From: Rugalucina vietnamica
Taxonomy: Eukaryota; Mollusca; Bivalvia; Lucinida; Lucinidae
Length of the DNA: 64,000 bases
Assembly (NCBI GenBank): GCA_964017185.1
Contig: OZ024877.1
Location: 61,840,711-61,904,710 of the forward strand
Direction of reading: 5' to 3'
Positions 52,638-63,719 of this stretch are shown here, one piece after another. The position numbers were made by a program, and so were the translations under genes. Every line of letters starts with the position of its first letter. The first letter of the stretch is position 1. The notes under the pieces are model-generated. The model saw only the letters and a program-made list of their open reading frames with translations. It did no database searches and had not been told where the DNA came from.

Positions 52638-54688
52638 GAAAAAAGGTACAAGTAGGCAAAGATCAGGAAAAGGCGCAATCAGAAAAAGATTCCCACTCCA
52701 AAAACCGAGGTGGGAAAAAAAACCAAACTAACAATCAGGTACTTATACCATGAAACCTATCGTAAGCCGAATGAGCAGCTATTTTCCCAATAGGTGGCCA
52801 CTCAGTTACCTTAACTTAACTAAAAATATGAAAACATACATAAGACGCCAACAGCACAAAATTTTTTTAAACACCAAGACATAAAACAAAAAGAACCACC
52901 ACAGAAGTATCGACTTAGAACGATCAGTAACACAAAGTTACTGGCGGGCTTAAACCGGTTTTACAGGTACCTAACCTCACCCTCAGCTTCTGCAGTGGTT
53001 CATAACATTTAGTTAGTTGTTCTGTCCTCGTGGTGAATCTCTAACTAGTCAATGAATCATCAAGAACAAACAAATAAATCATGATAAACATCCTGATGAA
53101 TCAAAAACCAGGACTCACAGATTGAGTAAGCTGCCCGACGATGGAGATCCCTGGGCGCCGAATAACCTACTAACTCCGGAGCAAAAGAAAAACACCGGTT
53201 GGACCCCGGTGGGCCAAGCAACAGACAAGAAGCTCCGGCCCCAACCAACTAAAATGAATAGCTTTAAGTCGGGCCCATCATAGAGTCAGACGCCCGACCC
53301 ACCGGCGTGCAATTAAAGAAGGCAGCATAGTTATCAACCATGATTGGGTTAAAAACTAAGCATGCAGACTGTCGCATAACATTCAAGTTATAACCTATAC
53401 GTCTGTAGCGTGTTATGATTTTTCTGAACTGAAAAGAAAAATCATTAAATTTTATTCCTTTAAAGTTCTTAAATTTGTAAACCAAGTCACCATAAAATTC
53501 AGGTTCCGAAAGGCCCTCACTTAAAAGCGTCTTTAACCCAACATTATATTTGGAAATCAATTCATAGTGTCTACGATAAAATTTAGAAAAGGTTTTTCGA
53601 AGTTTATGATACCGATAGCCCTGTTGGAGAAGTTTTGCCGTTAAACATTTATTTCGAGCGTTGAAGTCTGTAACATGATTGCAGACTCTAGCAAACCTAA
53701 TAAGTTGCGAAATGTATACACCATAAGAAGCACGACGAGGAACGTCACCATCCAAAAAAGGAAAATTTACTATATCAAAATCAAAGTCATCGCGCTTATC
53801 ATAAATTTTAGAAGAAACAAATCCATTTGCAACAGAAAGATGTAGATCTAAAAAGGGGGCTTCGGTATCTGAGATATTAGCTTTGTTCAACTGAAGTTCA
53901 GGTGGATAAATTTGATTGACCATACCTTCAAGGGTTGTCAATGTTCAAAAGGTCATCGAGGTACCTAGATGTGGAATGAAAAGCCTCGATAACATCAGCT
54001 TGATTATCATGGTTAAGAGAATCCATGAAATCTCTTTCGTAGCAGTATACAAATAAATCAGCTACGAGAGGTGCGCAATTTGTACCCATCGGAATTCCAA
54101 CAATTTGTCTGTATAACTTGGTCCCAAATCTAATATAAATATTATCAAGGAGATAGGATAAGGCGTCGCACACATTCTGACATGACCAAAGTGTATGCCG
54201 ACTTTGGTCAGAGGAAGTGAAAAAAGCCTTTCTGTCATTACATGCCAAATAAAGTGAACCATAGTTTTTTTAATGCCCTTTTGAAGGTCCACTCTATCAA
54301 ATCCAGAAGTTTTTCTTTAATTAGATTATGTGGTAATGTTGTATACAGAGTAGAAAAATCATATGTGGACAAGCTTGTCGCCTGGAACCCTCTACACTTC
54401 AATTTACTGAGCACCTCACCAGAATTTTTATTGACCAAAACCAATTTTTATTTGAAGTTTCATACACTGGAGGCTTCTGTGATGTGTTGTCATAGTTTTA
54501 GTTAAGTTAATGTAACTGAGTGGCCACCTATTGGGAAAATAGCTGCTCATTCGGTTTACGATATGTTTCAAGGTATAAGTACCTGATTGTTAGTTTGGTT
54601 TTTTCCCACCTCGGTTTTTGGAGTGGGAATCTTTTTCTGATTGCGCCTTTTCCTGGTCTTTGCCTACTTGTACCTTTTTCTAACGATG
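52638..54688 (-). mobile_element. RT element with 185-bp inverted terminal repeats
   Basis: The left terminus (52638-52833) and right terminus (54497-54688) are inverted repeats of about 185 bp with few differences, ending in AAAAAGGTACAAGTAGGC. Between them is a minus-strand RT frame. Penelope-like elements can have terminal repeats in inverted orientation, so that is my best guess. A GIY-YIG endonuclease is not visible. The copy at 265-1180 is the same family. Confidence 0.8.
53264..54444 (-). pseudogene. Frameshifted reverse transcriptase
   Basis: Three overlapping frames form one RT. 54444-54238 has YDFSTLYTTLPHNLIKEKL (motif A region). 54248-53928 has LYRQIVGIPMGTNCAPLVAD and the palm motif YLDDLL. 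53941-53264 has the downstream part (APFLDLHL, KIYDKRDDFDFDIVNFPFLD, TFSKFYRRHYELI, ending GRASDSMMGPT). Two small indels, near 54270 and 53940, break the frame. The N-terminal portion before motif A is missing. Inactive as it stands. Confidence 0.85.
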
Positions 54689-55858
54689 GCTGTGATTGCC
54701 ATCCTCGAGGCTATTGAAAGGTTTATTCCGACAAAAATGACCAAGACCAAATATAGTACGTGGGGTTATCAAAAATTATGTGGACTTTTCCCGTAACTTG
54801 ACAACGGTTCAGGCAAACATATTCAAATTTCAGCTGACGATAAACTTGCTTAAATCCACTAGATTCTGAAAGTTTGGTTAATCTAAAATGTTTTATTAGC
54901 AGTTGGTGATGGTTTTACTTACCCCACCCTCCCCATCACGGAGCACGTCAGAAATGACGTTAAGCTTGGCACTGCAGTATTGCATTTCTTTTGCGTTTTC
55001 TTCAAAACTGTTTTGCAGATCACGGCCAAACGTGCCATGTGTCTTAATGAATCCATAACAAAACAATTTATGCTTGCTCAAAAATTATGGTGGACCGGTT
55101 GTGCACCTACGTTGTTTTGCTTAGGCATACAAGTTTGCTTTTTCAGAATGTTTAAGCGATGTCTGAAGTTCATGCAACACAGATCAACCGGCAATAATGT
55201 ACAATTCCCATTTGAAACAAACCCTAATTTCTTATTTGCCGGTAAAACTTCAAGGTCCTTTGATAGAGCATTACAAATGAAACATTGCATGCACGTTTGA
55301 ACAAATAGGAACCAAATAAATATCATAAATTCATCCGTCATTTTAACTGTTCTAACGTCTAAATCATAATGTTATAAAAGTCAGCATCAATATGCCCAGT
55401 CCAAATTTATTCTCAAATCTAGGCAATACATTAATAATTTTATACAGATTGGTAAATTAAACAATGCTCCAATAGTGGACAAATTTTTAACATACTTTGA
55501 GCAGGAAAAATGTAAAAAATCAGTAGCCCTAAAAAGTATATGTTGTGGTTCAAAATCAGTGTTTCTGCAGCGACGTCACTGACGCCATCGGAGTGCTCCA
55601 TGATGGCGAATGTGGGTGTTTTCATTTCACAATAATTTTATAACGGATGAATGGATTGTGATGAAATTTTGCACACTGCTGCATATTACATGGGTCCATG
55701 TGGATTGAAAGTTTGAGTGGAGTCGAGCCATTTTATCATAAGTTATAAGAAAAGTCCACGTAATTTTTGATAATCCCTCGTATACCATGGATCGATAACA
55801 CGATCAAACGCCTCATTAGAAAACGTGACAAGCTGTACTTTCGTGCTCGCACCAAACT
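54689..55858 (+). pseudogene. LINE linker fragment split by a mariner MITE
   Basis: Plus-strand LINE remnant: LEAIERFIPTKMTKTKY up to 54756, then PWIDNTIKRLIRKRDKLYFR from 55785. This is the endonuclease-RT linker typical of CR1/jockey-like LINEs. The two halves are in frame if the MITE and one TA are disregarded. A stop follows at about 55860. Confidence 0.7.
54759..55780. mobile_element. mariner-type MITE with TA duplication
   Basis: Inverted ends CGTGGGGTTATCAAAAATTA and TAATTTTTGATAATCCCTCG, extending to GTGGACTTTTC. They are flanked by TA on both sides (54757-54758, 55781-55782). Length 1022 bp, no transposase frame. Confidence 0.85.
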
Positions 55859-55884
55859 GCTTTAAAATATATGGTGCTTAGGAA

Positions 55885-56052
55885 ATACACGAATATGACT
55901 ACTTTGATTCAGTCTTGATCCATATTATTCAAAAGATGCTATCAGATGTATTACGACAGCAAGCCTCAACTGACAGTGAACATGCTCATCCACCAGGTTC
56001 TATATTCAATATTGACTGGAGAAGGTTCCGAGAGAGGGCATTCTATTAGTTG
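55885..56052 (+). other. Short open segment, unidentified
   Basis: Open for about 55 codons before TAG, reading HEYDYFDSVL and HAHPPGSIFNIDWRRFRERA. The composition looks protein-like, but no family is recognised. It may be a decayed exon or the body of another element. Confidence 0.25.
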
Positions 56053-56805
56053 TAAGTCTAGGCTCATCTAGGCCTACATCTGCGTTTGATTAGAACATTT
56101 TCAAAGTGCATGGGATCGACCCTGGTTTCTGAACGATTCCGCAGCATCTACGTGTGTGTTCTGTTTTTTCTTGGATGTGACAATGTTGGGGATTAAAAAG
56201 GAAATTCTTGCATAAAACAACACAAATACCAGTGTACGCATTTACCATTTATTTTATGCAAATGAAAAAGTATTAAGTATTATTTTGTGGGTTTTTGTAG
56301 ACAAGCAGTTTCTGACCATGAACACAATCAAACAATGATCGCAGTGTTTCATTTTCTTTCATTTTCAAACACCCATCTCACATTGTAAATTTTAGTTGCT
56401 AAAACAGTTAAATAATGTGTTATAGATGATGCCCATTTATATTGTTTTGTTGTGCTTTTAAAACCTATTGATGGCAAATGATCATTGCCAAATCCTACAA
56501 CTGATTAATTGGTGATTTGTTTGATTGTCTTCAAATCAGAGGGCCATGTTAACGCTCAACTGATGTGCATCTTTTTTTTTTTAGAAGATACCTAAGTCAT
56601 TTACCATGAAATGATATCCCCACATCAATGAAAAAGGGGTCAAAGTTGACATTTTCACACAAAAAGATGCACATTTACAATTAACCACTGTCTTTTTATC
56701 AGTTCCGCCATGCAGGAAAACTTGTCGAATACCGCAATTTTGCAAGATCACTGTTTTCCGCGATGTTGTTATTGTTTTGTAAATGACAGTAGATGTCCGT
56801 TGAGC
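56053..56805. other. Nothing recognised
   Basis: AT-rich sequence without a supported feature. Confidence 0.4.
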
Positions 56806-56809
56806 GTCT

Positions 56810-56925
56810 CAAACCGAGCTACCATACTCAATAGCTCTCACACATTGGAGGCAAGAAAATAGATTCCGTTTAAAAGACAAGGATCGTTATGACCTAACTG
56901 CAAACATTGCTAATACGGGCGTGCC
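56810..56925 (-). repeat. CR1-like LINE fragment
   Basis: GAGCTACCATACTCAATAG, GGAGGCAAGAAAATAGATTC and CAAACATTGCTAATACGGG match 48953-49092 of the CR1-like LINE, with an internal deletion. A second scrap of the same LINE is at 62738-62775. Confidence 0.6.
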
Positions 56926-56926
56926 C

Positions 56927-56978
56927 GGGCGCGAAGCGCCCGAGGTGGGCCCGAAGGGCCCACCGGCGAGCCCGCCTA
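56927..56978. repeat. GC-rich twin hairpins
   Basis: Two adjacent perfect palindromes, CGGGCGCGAAGCGCCCG and GTGGGCCCGAAGGGCCCAC, each with a GAAG-type loop. They make a very GC-rich patch in AT-rich surroundings. Confidence 0.85.
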
Positions 56979-57655
56979 TAGGTAACACGTACATGTGAAA
57001 GAGTTCCCTTTACCTCTTTCATGTCCCTCTACCCTATCGAAGTTGCTTTGAGTGAACTTCCGCAACGGATCTCGAAGTGTCCCGCTTATCTCCTTCTCTC
57101 GCGAGAATGCCATTGATCTCGTTTGAAATTGTACACAAAATATTCTTCCTTTTCTATTCATGACAATATAGTTTTGCTTCTTTGTGAACAATACATTTTT
57201 TCGTTCCATTTGAGATCAACTTTCTTTCTAAAGTTACGAAAAATAAATAAAAACTACGTCACAGTCACGCGCGAAATTCTTTTAATATCCGGTGTTACTA
57301 TTTACCGGAACCAGAACGGACCAAACGATGCGTCTAAATAGCAAAATCCGGTCGTTTCGGCCGCGAATCGTCGATACACCCTTAAATCGGACATCCAAAT
57401 GCAAGGAACTGGTCGTTTCGGCTCCGTGAGTCGTCCGTTCTTGAGTCAGCTACCCGAGGGTTTTACCTGGCGCACAAAATGAACATTTTGGCCCTAAATG
57501 ACCCCCAAAATATGCAGTTCTCTCCAGAGAGGGGACAATGATGTCCCCCAAAATTAACAAATATTTCTAGTTCCTGATATTGTTCCCTAAATTTTCAACC
57601 ATTTTGTCAGAATGTCGTTTAGGAGTTGTAAGTAGTGGGACGTTGGTCCCCTAAA
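56979..57655. other. No gene; duplicated GTCGTTTCGG phrase
   Basis: No gene is supported. The phrase GGTCGTTTCGGC followed by a CG-rich GTCGT block occurs twice (about 57350 and 57410), suggesting an internal repeat. Confidence 0.35.
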
Positions 57656-57659
57656 TTTA

Positions 57660-58335
57660 AACTCTGAGGTCGGGATAGTGAAGAGAGGGAGAGAGGGGTA
57701 GGAGAGTAAGGATAGGATAGAGTAGGGTAAGTAGTAGGATAAGGATAGCGTTTGTATAGGATAGAGTAAGGTAAGTAGTAGGATATGGATAGTGTTTGGT
57801 AGGGTAGGGTAAGGTGGGGTAGGGCACGGCAAGGCGGAGTATGATAAGATAGAAGAAGGGATGATTATGGTAGGAGTAGGAGTAAGAGGATGGCAGGGTA
57901 AGGAGTAGGTGTAATGGTAACTCGTAAGGTAGGGTAAGAATATGAATACTGGTACGGTAAAAGTAGGAGTAAGGCTAGGTTAAGGAGTAGCAGTAATGGT
58001 AGTTAGGGTAGCCTGGTAGGGGTAAGAGTTTGGGTAGGGTATGGTTAGGAGTAGAAGTTAGGGTATGGTATTGGTAGGGTAAGGGAAGGAGTAAGGGTTA
58101 GGGCAAGGAGTATGTGTAAGGGTAGAGTATGGGTATGAGTAGGGTAGGGTAGGAGGTTATGAGTAGGGTAGGAGGTTATGACATGTGTAGGGGTATGAGT
58201 AGGGGTATGGTAGGAGAAGGATTATGAGTAGGGAAAGGGTAGGGGTAGTCGTAAGGATAGGGTAAGAGGTAAGGTGTTGGGTAGGTGGTTAGGTGTAATG
58301 GTAGGAGTAAGTTAGGGTAGGAGTATGGGTAGGGT
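57660..58335. repeat. Degenerate GGTAGG purine-rich tract
   Basis: About 680 bp of irregular GGTAGG/GTAAGGG/TAGGGTA units with strong strand asymmetry (almost no C on the plus strand). Simple-sequence repeat. Confidence 0.85.
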
Positions 58336-58439
58336 AGGGCTATCCGCTATTCCTGGCCTCGATGGCACCATGATCTCTCTTGTTAGTTTCTCTCTTTTGT
58401 AGATCAATATTCTCAATTGTGACTGTCCTCAAAAGTACT

Positions 58440-59040
58440 CAAGAAAATATGGTTGAATAGCAGATCACGGATTCTTAGGAGCTATTGGACTGTGTTGGAA
58501 TCTTCCCGTGGCCCGAATGTATTGTGTCAGCTCCTGTATGATACTTTCTCTGAAGTTCGGGATATTGCCATCGTCTTCGATACCAAGTAGAATCTGTAGG
58601 TCCAGAAGGTAGAGACCAGTGCTTCGGCTAAGATTCAGCTCTGTAGCCATTCAACTGTGTATAACCTGACTGAAGTTGGAGCATCCAACTGTTACAGGCT
58701 TCTTTATCTGGTTGGTCAAAGACTCTCTTGTAGTTAATTGATGGGATGTAGCTAAAGAAGTCTCTTCCTGTGTCTGAGTACTCCCATCTCTTTTGCCACT
58801 GTGCTGTAATGTATTGGTTACTAGCAAGCTTGATCTCTGGTTGGGAGGTTATTCTTTTTTCTTCTGGGAACTTGCTTCTTCCACCGTCTCTTTTGCCAGT
58901 TTGTCAGCCACTTCATTGCCAGCTATAGAGCTATGTCCGGGGGTCTAATCAATTTCTACAAGTACATTCCTCTGTTGTAGCTGTTTGATGATTTTCCGGA
59001 TATCTTTGGTCACATCTCTATAACTGGTTTTGGATAGGGA
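58440..59040 (-). pseudogene. LINE RNase H and C-terminal remnant
   Basis: On the minus strand TPGHSSIAGNEVADKLAKET is the last conserved block of a LINE RNase H domain. It is preceded by an in-frame TAG (58945-58947) at the position of the usual Trp. Further on, LQSGYTQLNGYRAES resembles the finger region behind RNase H in I-group LINEs. Later codons (to about 58465) are frameshifted. A decayed 3' fragment. Confidence 0.65.
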
Positions 59041-59179
59041 GGTCGGGGGGGGGGGGGCAGGATAATAGCACAACATTTACGTTATAGTAAGTGTTGTTCA
59101 GGAAAGAAAAAAAACTGGTGGTTCGTCTCTCACTAATGAGAAAGACCATCATTATTTCTTGAATAGGTTCGTGTGTGTT

Positions 59180-61925
59180 GGTGAGTTCTTTGATGGCTGA
59201 CTAGGCCAATTCTAGCTCTAAACTGTCGGTTGCAAGTAGAGCAAGTCAATGTCATTGAATCAGCTGGTGGCCCATTGGTATTGGCTTTGCGTTCTCTGCG
59301 CTTTCTTTCAGCTTCACAGATTCTCTTTTTTTCATAGAGAGCTGCTCCTTTGTTGATGAGACCTCGCCACTTTGATCGCTCCTGTGCAGTCTGTTCCCAA
59401 GACCCAATTGGTATGTCAAAATCCTTCAGAGAGGCTTTCAGGGTGTCTTTTTAGCGTTTCTTCTGGCCTCCTTGAGAGCGCTTTCCCTCTTGTAGTTCTC
59501 CATAGAAGACTTTCTTTGGAAGTCGCTCATCAGGCATTCTTATAACATGGCCGGTCCACCTTAGCTGTGCTAGCTTTAAGACAGTATGCATGCTTTGCAT
59601 CCCTGCTTTCTTCAGGACCTCTGTGTCTGGGATCTTGTCTTGTCACTTGATTTTTAACAGCTTTCTCAAACAGCTTAAGTGGAAATGGTTAAGTCTCTTT
59701 GCATGACGCTGGTATACTGTCCAGGTCTCACATGCATACAAGAGGGTTGGAAGTACCACAGCCTTGTAGACTTTCAGCTTGGTGTCAAGCTTGATTCCAT
59801 TTCGCTCCCAGACATTTGCACGGAGTCTTCCGAATGCCACACTGGCTTTTGCAATTCTTGCAGTGACCTCATCATCAATGTGCACTGCTCTGGAAAGAGT
59901 GCTTCCCAGGTAGGTGAATTTATCAACAACTTTCAGTTTTTCTCCATTCACAGTGATGGTTGGTTCATTGTACGGTTTTCCAGGTGCTGGCTGGTGTACA
60001 ACCTCTGTCTTTTTTGTGCTGATTGTGAGATCATAGTTATCACATGACTGTGAGACTTGATCCATGGCTCTTTGCATTTTTGCCTCTGAGCTGGCATTCT
60101 TATCCATATCATCTGCATAGAGGAGCTCATCTAGCACATCGGTCTGCACCTTAGTTTTGGCTTGCAACCTTCTAAGGTTGAATATAATGCCATCAAAACG
60201 GTACCTGATTGGAAAACCAGTGTCACTGTCCTGAAAAGCATCCAAGAGCATGGCAGAAAACATCATGCTGAACAGTGTTGGTGCCATAACACAGCCCTGT
60301 TTGACCCCATTTGTTACCTCAAAGGGTTCAGAGAACTCTCCATCATTTTGCACACGTGCCTGCATGCCATCATGAAATTGCCGCACCATTGCTATGAATC
60401 TGGGTGGACAGCCAAACTTGGCCATGTTTTTCCACAGTCCATCACGACTTACTGTATCAAACGCTTTGGTGAGGTCGACAAACGTCATGTATAGATCTAC
60501 ATTCTGCTCTTGGCATTTCTCCTGAAGCTGTCTAGCTGTGAAGATCATGTCTATCGTCCCCCTGTCCTTTCTGAATCCACATTGACTTTCTGGGATAAGT
60601 CCCTTCTGATCAAGATGAACATTCAGGCGGTTCAACAGAATTTTTGCTAGTATCTTCCCAGCAATCGATAGGAGGGAAATGCCTCTGTGGTTATCACAGA
60701 CTTGTGGATTTCCTTTCCGCTTGTATAGGTGGATTATGGATGCATCCTTAAATTCTTGTGGGATGGCCTCCTTCCTCCACATACAGTGAAACAGCTCGGT
60801 CAGTTTCTCTGCCATGGGTAGCCCCCCGGCCTTATAAACCTCTGCAGGAATTGCATCTGCACCTGGAGCTTTGCCAGAAGACAGTTGTTGAACTGCTTTT
60901 CTTGTTTCCATGACGGCTGGAAATTCATCTAACAGAACATTGCACTCTATCTGTGGCAGTCTGTCAATTGCATCCTCATTGATGCTTGATGGTCGATTTA
61001 GCACACTATTGAAATGTTCTGTCCACCTTTTCAAGATAGCCTCTTTGTCTGTGAGAAGAGTGTTTCCATCTGCACTGAGTAATGTGGTGGCTCCAGAACT
61101 CTTAGGGCCATAAATGGTTTTCAGTGCATCATGAAATTTCTTCATGTCCTTTCTGTCTGCAAAAGACTGAATTTCTTCTGTTTTCTTCCTCAGCCAGGAA
61201 TCTTGCATGTCCCTAAGCTTGGTCTGGACTGTCTTACAAACGTTGCTGTAGGCTGCTTTCTTGGATACTGAGCTAGTATCATCTTGATGTGCCTTGTGCA
61301 ATCTGTGTTTTTCTTCAAGAAGCTTCTGAATTTCGTCATCATTCTCATCAAACCAGTCTTGATGTTTGCGAGATGGATGTCCTAAAGTAGTAGCAGCTGA
61401 AGAATGAACTGTTTTATGGAAGACTGTCCAGTTTTCTTCGGGGTTCTCTGAACTGAGATTGATTGCATCCAGTTGGTTGCAAATGTCTGTTAAGAAAGCT
61501 TGTCGCATGCTGTCTTGATTCAGCTTTGAGACATCCAGTCTTTTAGCAGCTTTCTTGCCTTGAGGTCGCCTCGCAGGCTGGATTCTAAGGTTGAGTTTGC
61601 TGACAACCAGTCTATGGTCTGTCCAGCAGTCTGCACCACACATAGTCTTTGTCACTCTGACATCCTGCCTATCTGTTCTCCGCACTATAACATAGTCTAT
61701 GAGATGCCAATGTTTGGAACGGGGATGCATCCAGGATGTTTTATTTCTGTTAGGTAGACGAAAGACTGTGTTGGTGATTAGAAGATCATGTTCAGCACAC
61801 TTCCTTAGAAGCAAGAGACCATTGCTGTTGCACTTTCCAACACCTTCTGGACCTATAACTCCTTCCCAGGTCTGATGGTCTGTACCAACTCTGGCATTAA
61901 AGTCTCCAAGAAGGATAAGTTTTTC
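59180..61925 (-). pseudogene. LINE endonuclease-RT with two stops
   Basis: The main frame (61925 to 59643) reads [26 protein letters not shown] and [16 protein letters not shown] (endonuclease). It continues with [87 protein letters not shown] and LLYADDM (RT), then [23 protein letters not shown] at 59643-59645 and TAA at 59451-59453 interrupt an otherwise readable C-terminus, which ends in a C2H2 finger LTCSTCNRQF...LVSHQRTH. Apart from these stops it is well preserved. Confidence 0.88.
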
Positions 61926-62309
61926 TTACATACCTCTTTCATAAAGATAGAAAAATTCCGGTATTTTAGCGGTGGTAGACAAATCTATCTTACACTGCTC
62001 GCTTGGTTGCTCATACAAGATAAGAAAAGCACGCGACTAAATTCGATCGTTTCTAGCCCAAAGCAGATTGTTCAACAAAACTAGACTACATTGGTGTGAA
62101 TTCATAGGGTATATTCTTGATTCACACTCGTTTTCAACGAAAAACAAATCAAAACTGCAAAACTCTTTTCAATTTGACAACGATTTATTTACATTTGACG
62201 TCATATCCGCAATAAACACAACGTCATCAGACTGAGTTAATTAAAGCACGGTACCAGGTGACGTTACCGGTAAAATGACTTTAGGCTTAATCGGGGTATG
62301 TAAGAAAAA
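61920..62309. repeat. MITE with TTTTTCTTACATACC ends
   Basis: Inverted ends TTTTTCTTACATACC and GGTATGTAAGAAAAA, about 390 bp, non-coding. Inserted in the endonuclease region of the RTE-like LINE. Confidence 0.75.
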
Positions 62310-62463
62310 GAATCGATCATGGGTCGTCAGTGGAGAAAGGAAAATCCCAACCCTCGGGTCCAACGTTCCGGTGGGAAACTCGGCGAGCCTCGTTTCCCAC
62401 TGGAACGGGTGGACCCTCGGGTTGGGATTTTCCTATCTCCACTGACCACCCATGATGGATTCT
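62309..62463. repeat. Near-perfect hairpin MITE
   Basis: AGAATCGATCATGGGTCGTC and its inverse ending GATTCT bound a 155-bp hairpin. The arms include GGAAAATCCCAACCCTCGGG and the loop is GGGAAACTCGGCGAGCCTCG. It directly abuts the preceding MITE. Confidence 0.85.
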
Positions 62464-62737
62464 ATTTGCCTGTACGGGGTGTAGCAGAAATAATGTCATC
62501 TAAGTCATTATAGAACTTGTCTTTAACCTCATCTGGATTGGTCATCGTGGGTGCATAGGCACTGACAATAGTTACATGTTTATTGCCTGACAGAGGAAGT
62601 CTCAATGTCATTAGGCGGTCATTGATGCCTTTTGGCAATCCTGAAAGAAAAAAAAACTAGTTGTTTAATCAATAACAATTTCAAATTCATGATGGTATGC
62701 CCGTTCTAGGCAGTGCCTAAGTTCATATTATGTGTAT

Positions 62738-62775
62738 CCCATTTTAAATCCTTAGTTATTGTTACACCAAGGGAT
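62738..62775 (-). repeat. CR1-like LINE scrap
   Basis: TTTTAAATCCTTAGTTATTG and TTACACCAAG match 49098-49132 of the CR1-like LINE nearly exactly. Only about 38 bp are shared. Confidence 0.6.
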
Positions 62776-62777
62776 TT

Positions 62778-63235
62778 GGGTGGATGGATGGATGGATGTT
62801 CGTGAGTATGTGGGAATAGTTAGGCTGGTAGGTAGGTAGGTAAGTAGGTAGGTAGGTAGATAGTTAGGTAGGTAGGTAGGAGGGTAGGTAGGTAGGTAGG
62901 TAGGTAGGTAGGTAGGTAGGTAGGTAGGTAAGGTAGGTAGGTGGGTGAGTGGTTAGGTAGGTAGGAAGGTAAGTAGGTGGATGGGTGGGTGGGTGGCTGG
63001 GTTTGTAGGTAGGTAGGTATGTAGGTAGGTAGGTATATGGGTAGGTGAAGTTAGGTAGGTAGGTAGGTAGGTAGGTAGGTAGGTAGGTAGGTAGGTAGGT
63101 AGGTAGGTAGGTAGGTAGGTAGGTAGGTAGGTAGGCTGGTGGATGAGTAGGTAGGTAGTTAGGTATGTAGGTGTGTAGCTAGGTACATGTAGGTAGGTAG
63201 GTAGGTAGGTGGGTAGGTGGGTAGGTGGATGGGTT
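62778..63235. repeat. (GTAG)n microsatellite
   Basis: About 450 bp of tandem GTAG/GGTA units with scattered variants. Its open frames are artefacts of the 4-bp period. Confidence 0.95.
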
Positions 63236-63634
63236 CTTCTAGCTACAGGAGGGAACTCAGTTTTCGGTAGTCCGTAATGGTGGGAGGATTTAACTCCCCT
63301 GTCCACGTGACGTCATTTCCCTTGGTGATATCCAATATGGCGGATAAACAAAATTTGTGATATTTTATTTCAAAACGTAATTAATAACCTTATTCATGCA
63401 TATTCTGATGCGATGTGGAGGCGGCCTTGTAGATTCATAGAAGGACACTATTCTTTCATAGTCATAACGCTAATTAGACTTACTCAATCGAGAATATGAC
63501 TCGTTTTTGCCTTTGTAGATTTTTTGCCATACAAGTTTTATTTTTTCAAAAAAATGAAAAATGAGCATTGAGGCTTTTTTTCCACATGAATGGATACCTT
63601 ACTTGTAATGACCTGTTATGTCCATATTTTCAGG
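63236..63634. other. Possible promoter or 5' UTR region
   Basis: No coding frame. CCACGTGACGTCA-type sequence at 63302-63315 (E-box and CRE-like) and TCCAATATGGCGG at 63330 look promoter-like upstream of the candidate first exon at 63635. Weak evidence. Confidence 0.25.
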
Positions 63635-63719
63635 CAATGTAGTAAAGTTCCAGCATGTAGCTGCAAATCCCTGACAGGATAGAAACAGCAGCTGAAAACT
63701 AAAAAAAACATAGAAAAAG

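Larger units (their letters stand above)
59180..62643 (-). mobile_element. RTE/CR1-like LINE with two MITE insertions
   Basis: Minus-strand LINE from the endonuclease (VSAYAPTMTNPDEVKDKFYN at about 62580) through the RT to a C-terminal C2H2 finger (about 59180-59250). Two adjacent MITEs (61920-62463) interrupt it just before [10 protein letters not shown]. The 5' part of the endonuclease is missing. Confidence 0.82.

Noticed and set aside
57660-58335. Interstitial telomere
   Set aside because: The units are irregular GGTAGG types rather than a regular TTAGGG array.
62953-63306. Thr/Tyr/Leu/Pro-rich 117-codon frame
   Set aside because: Translation of the (GTAG)n microsatellite.
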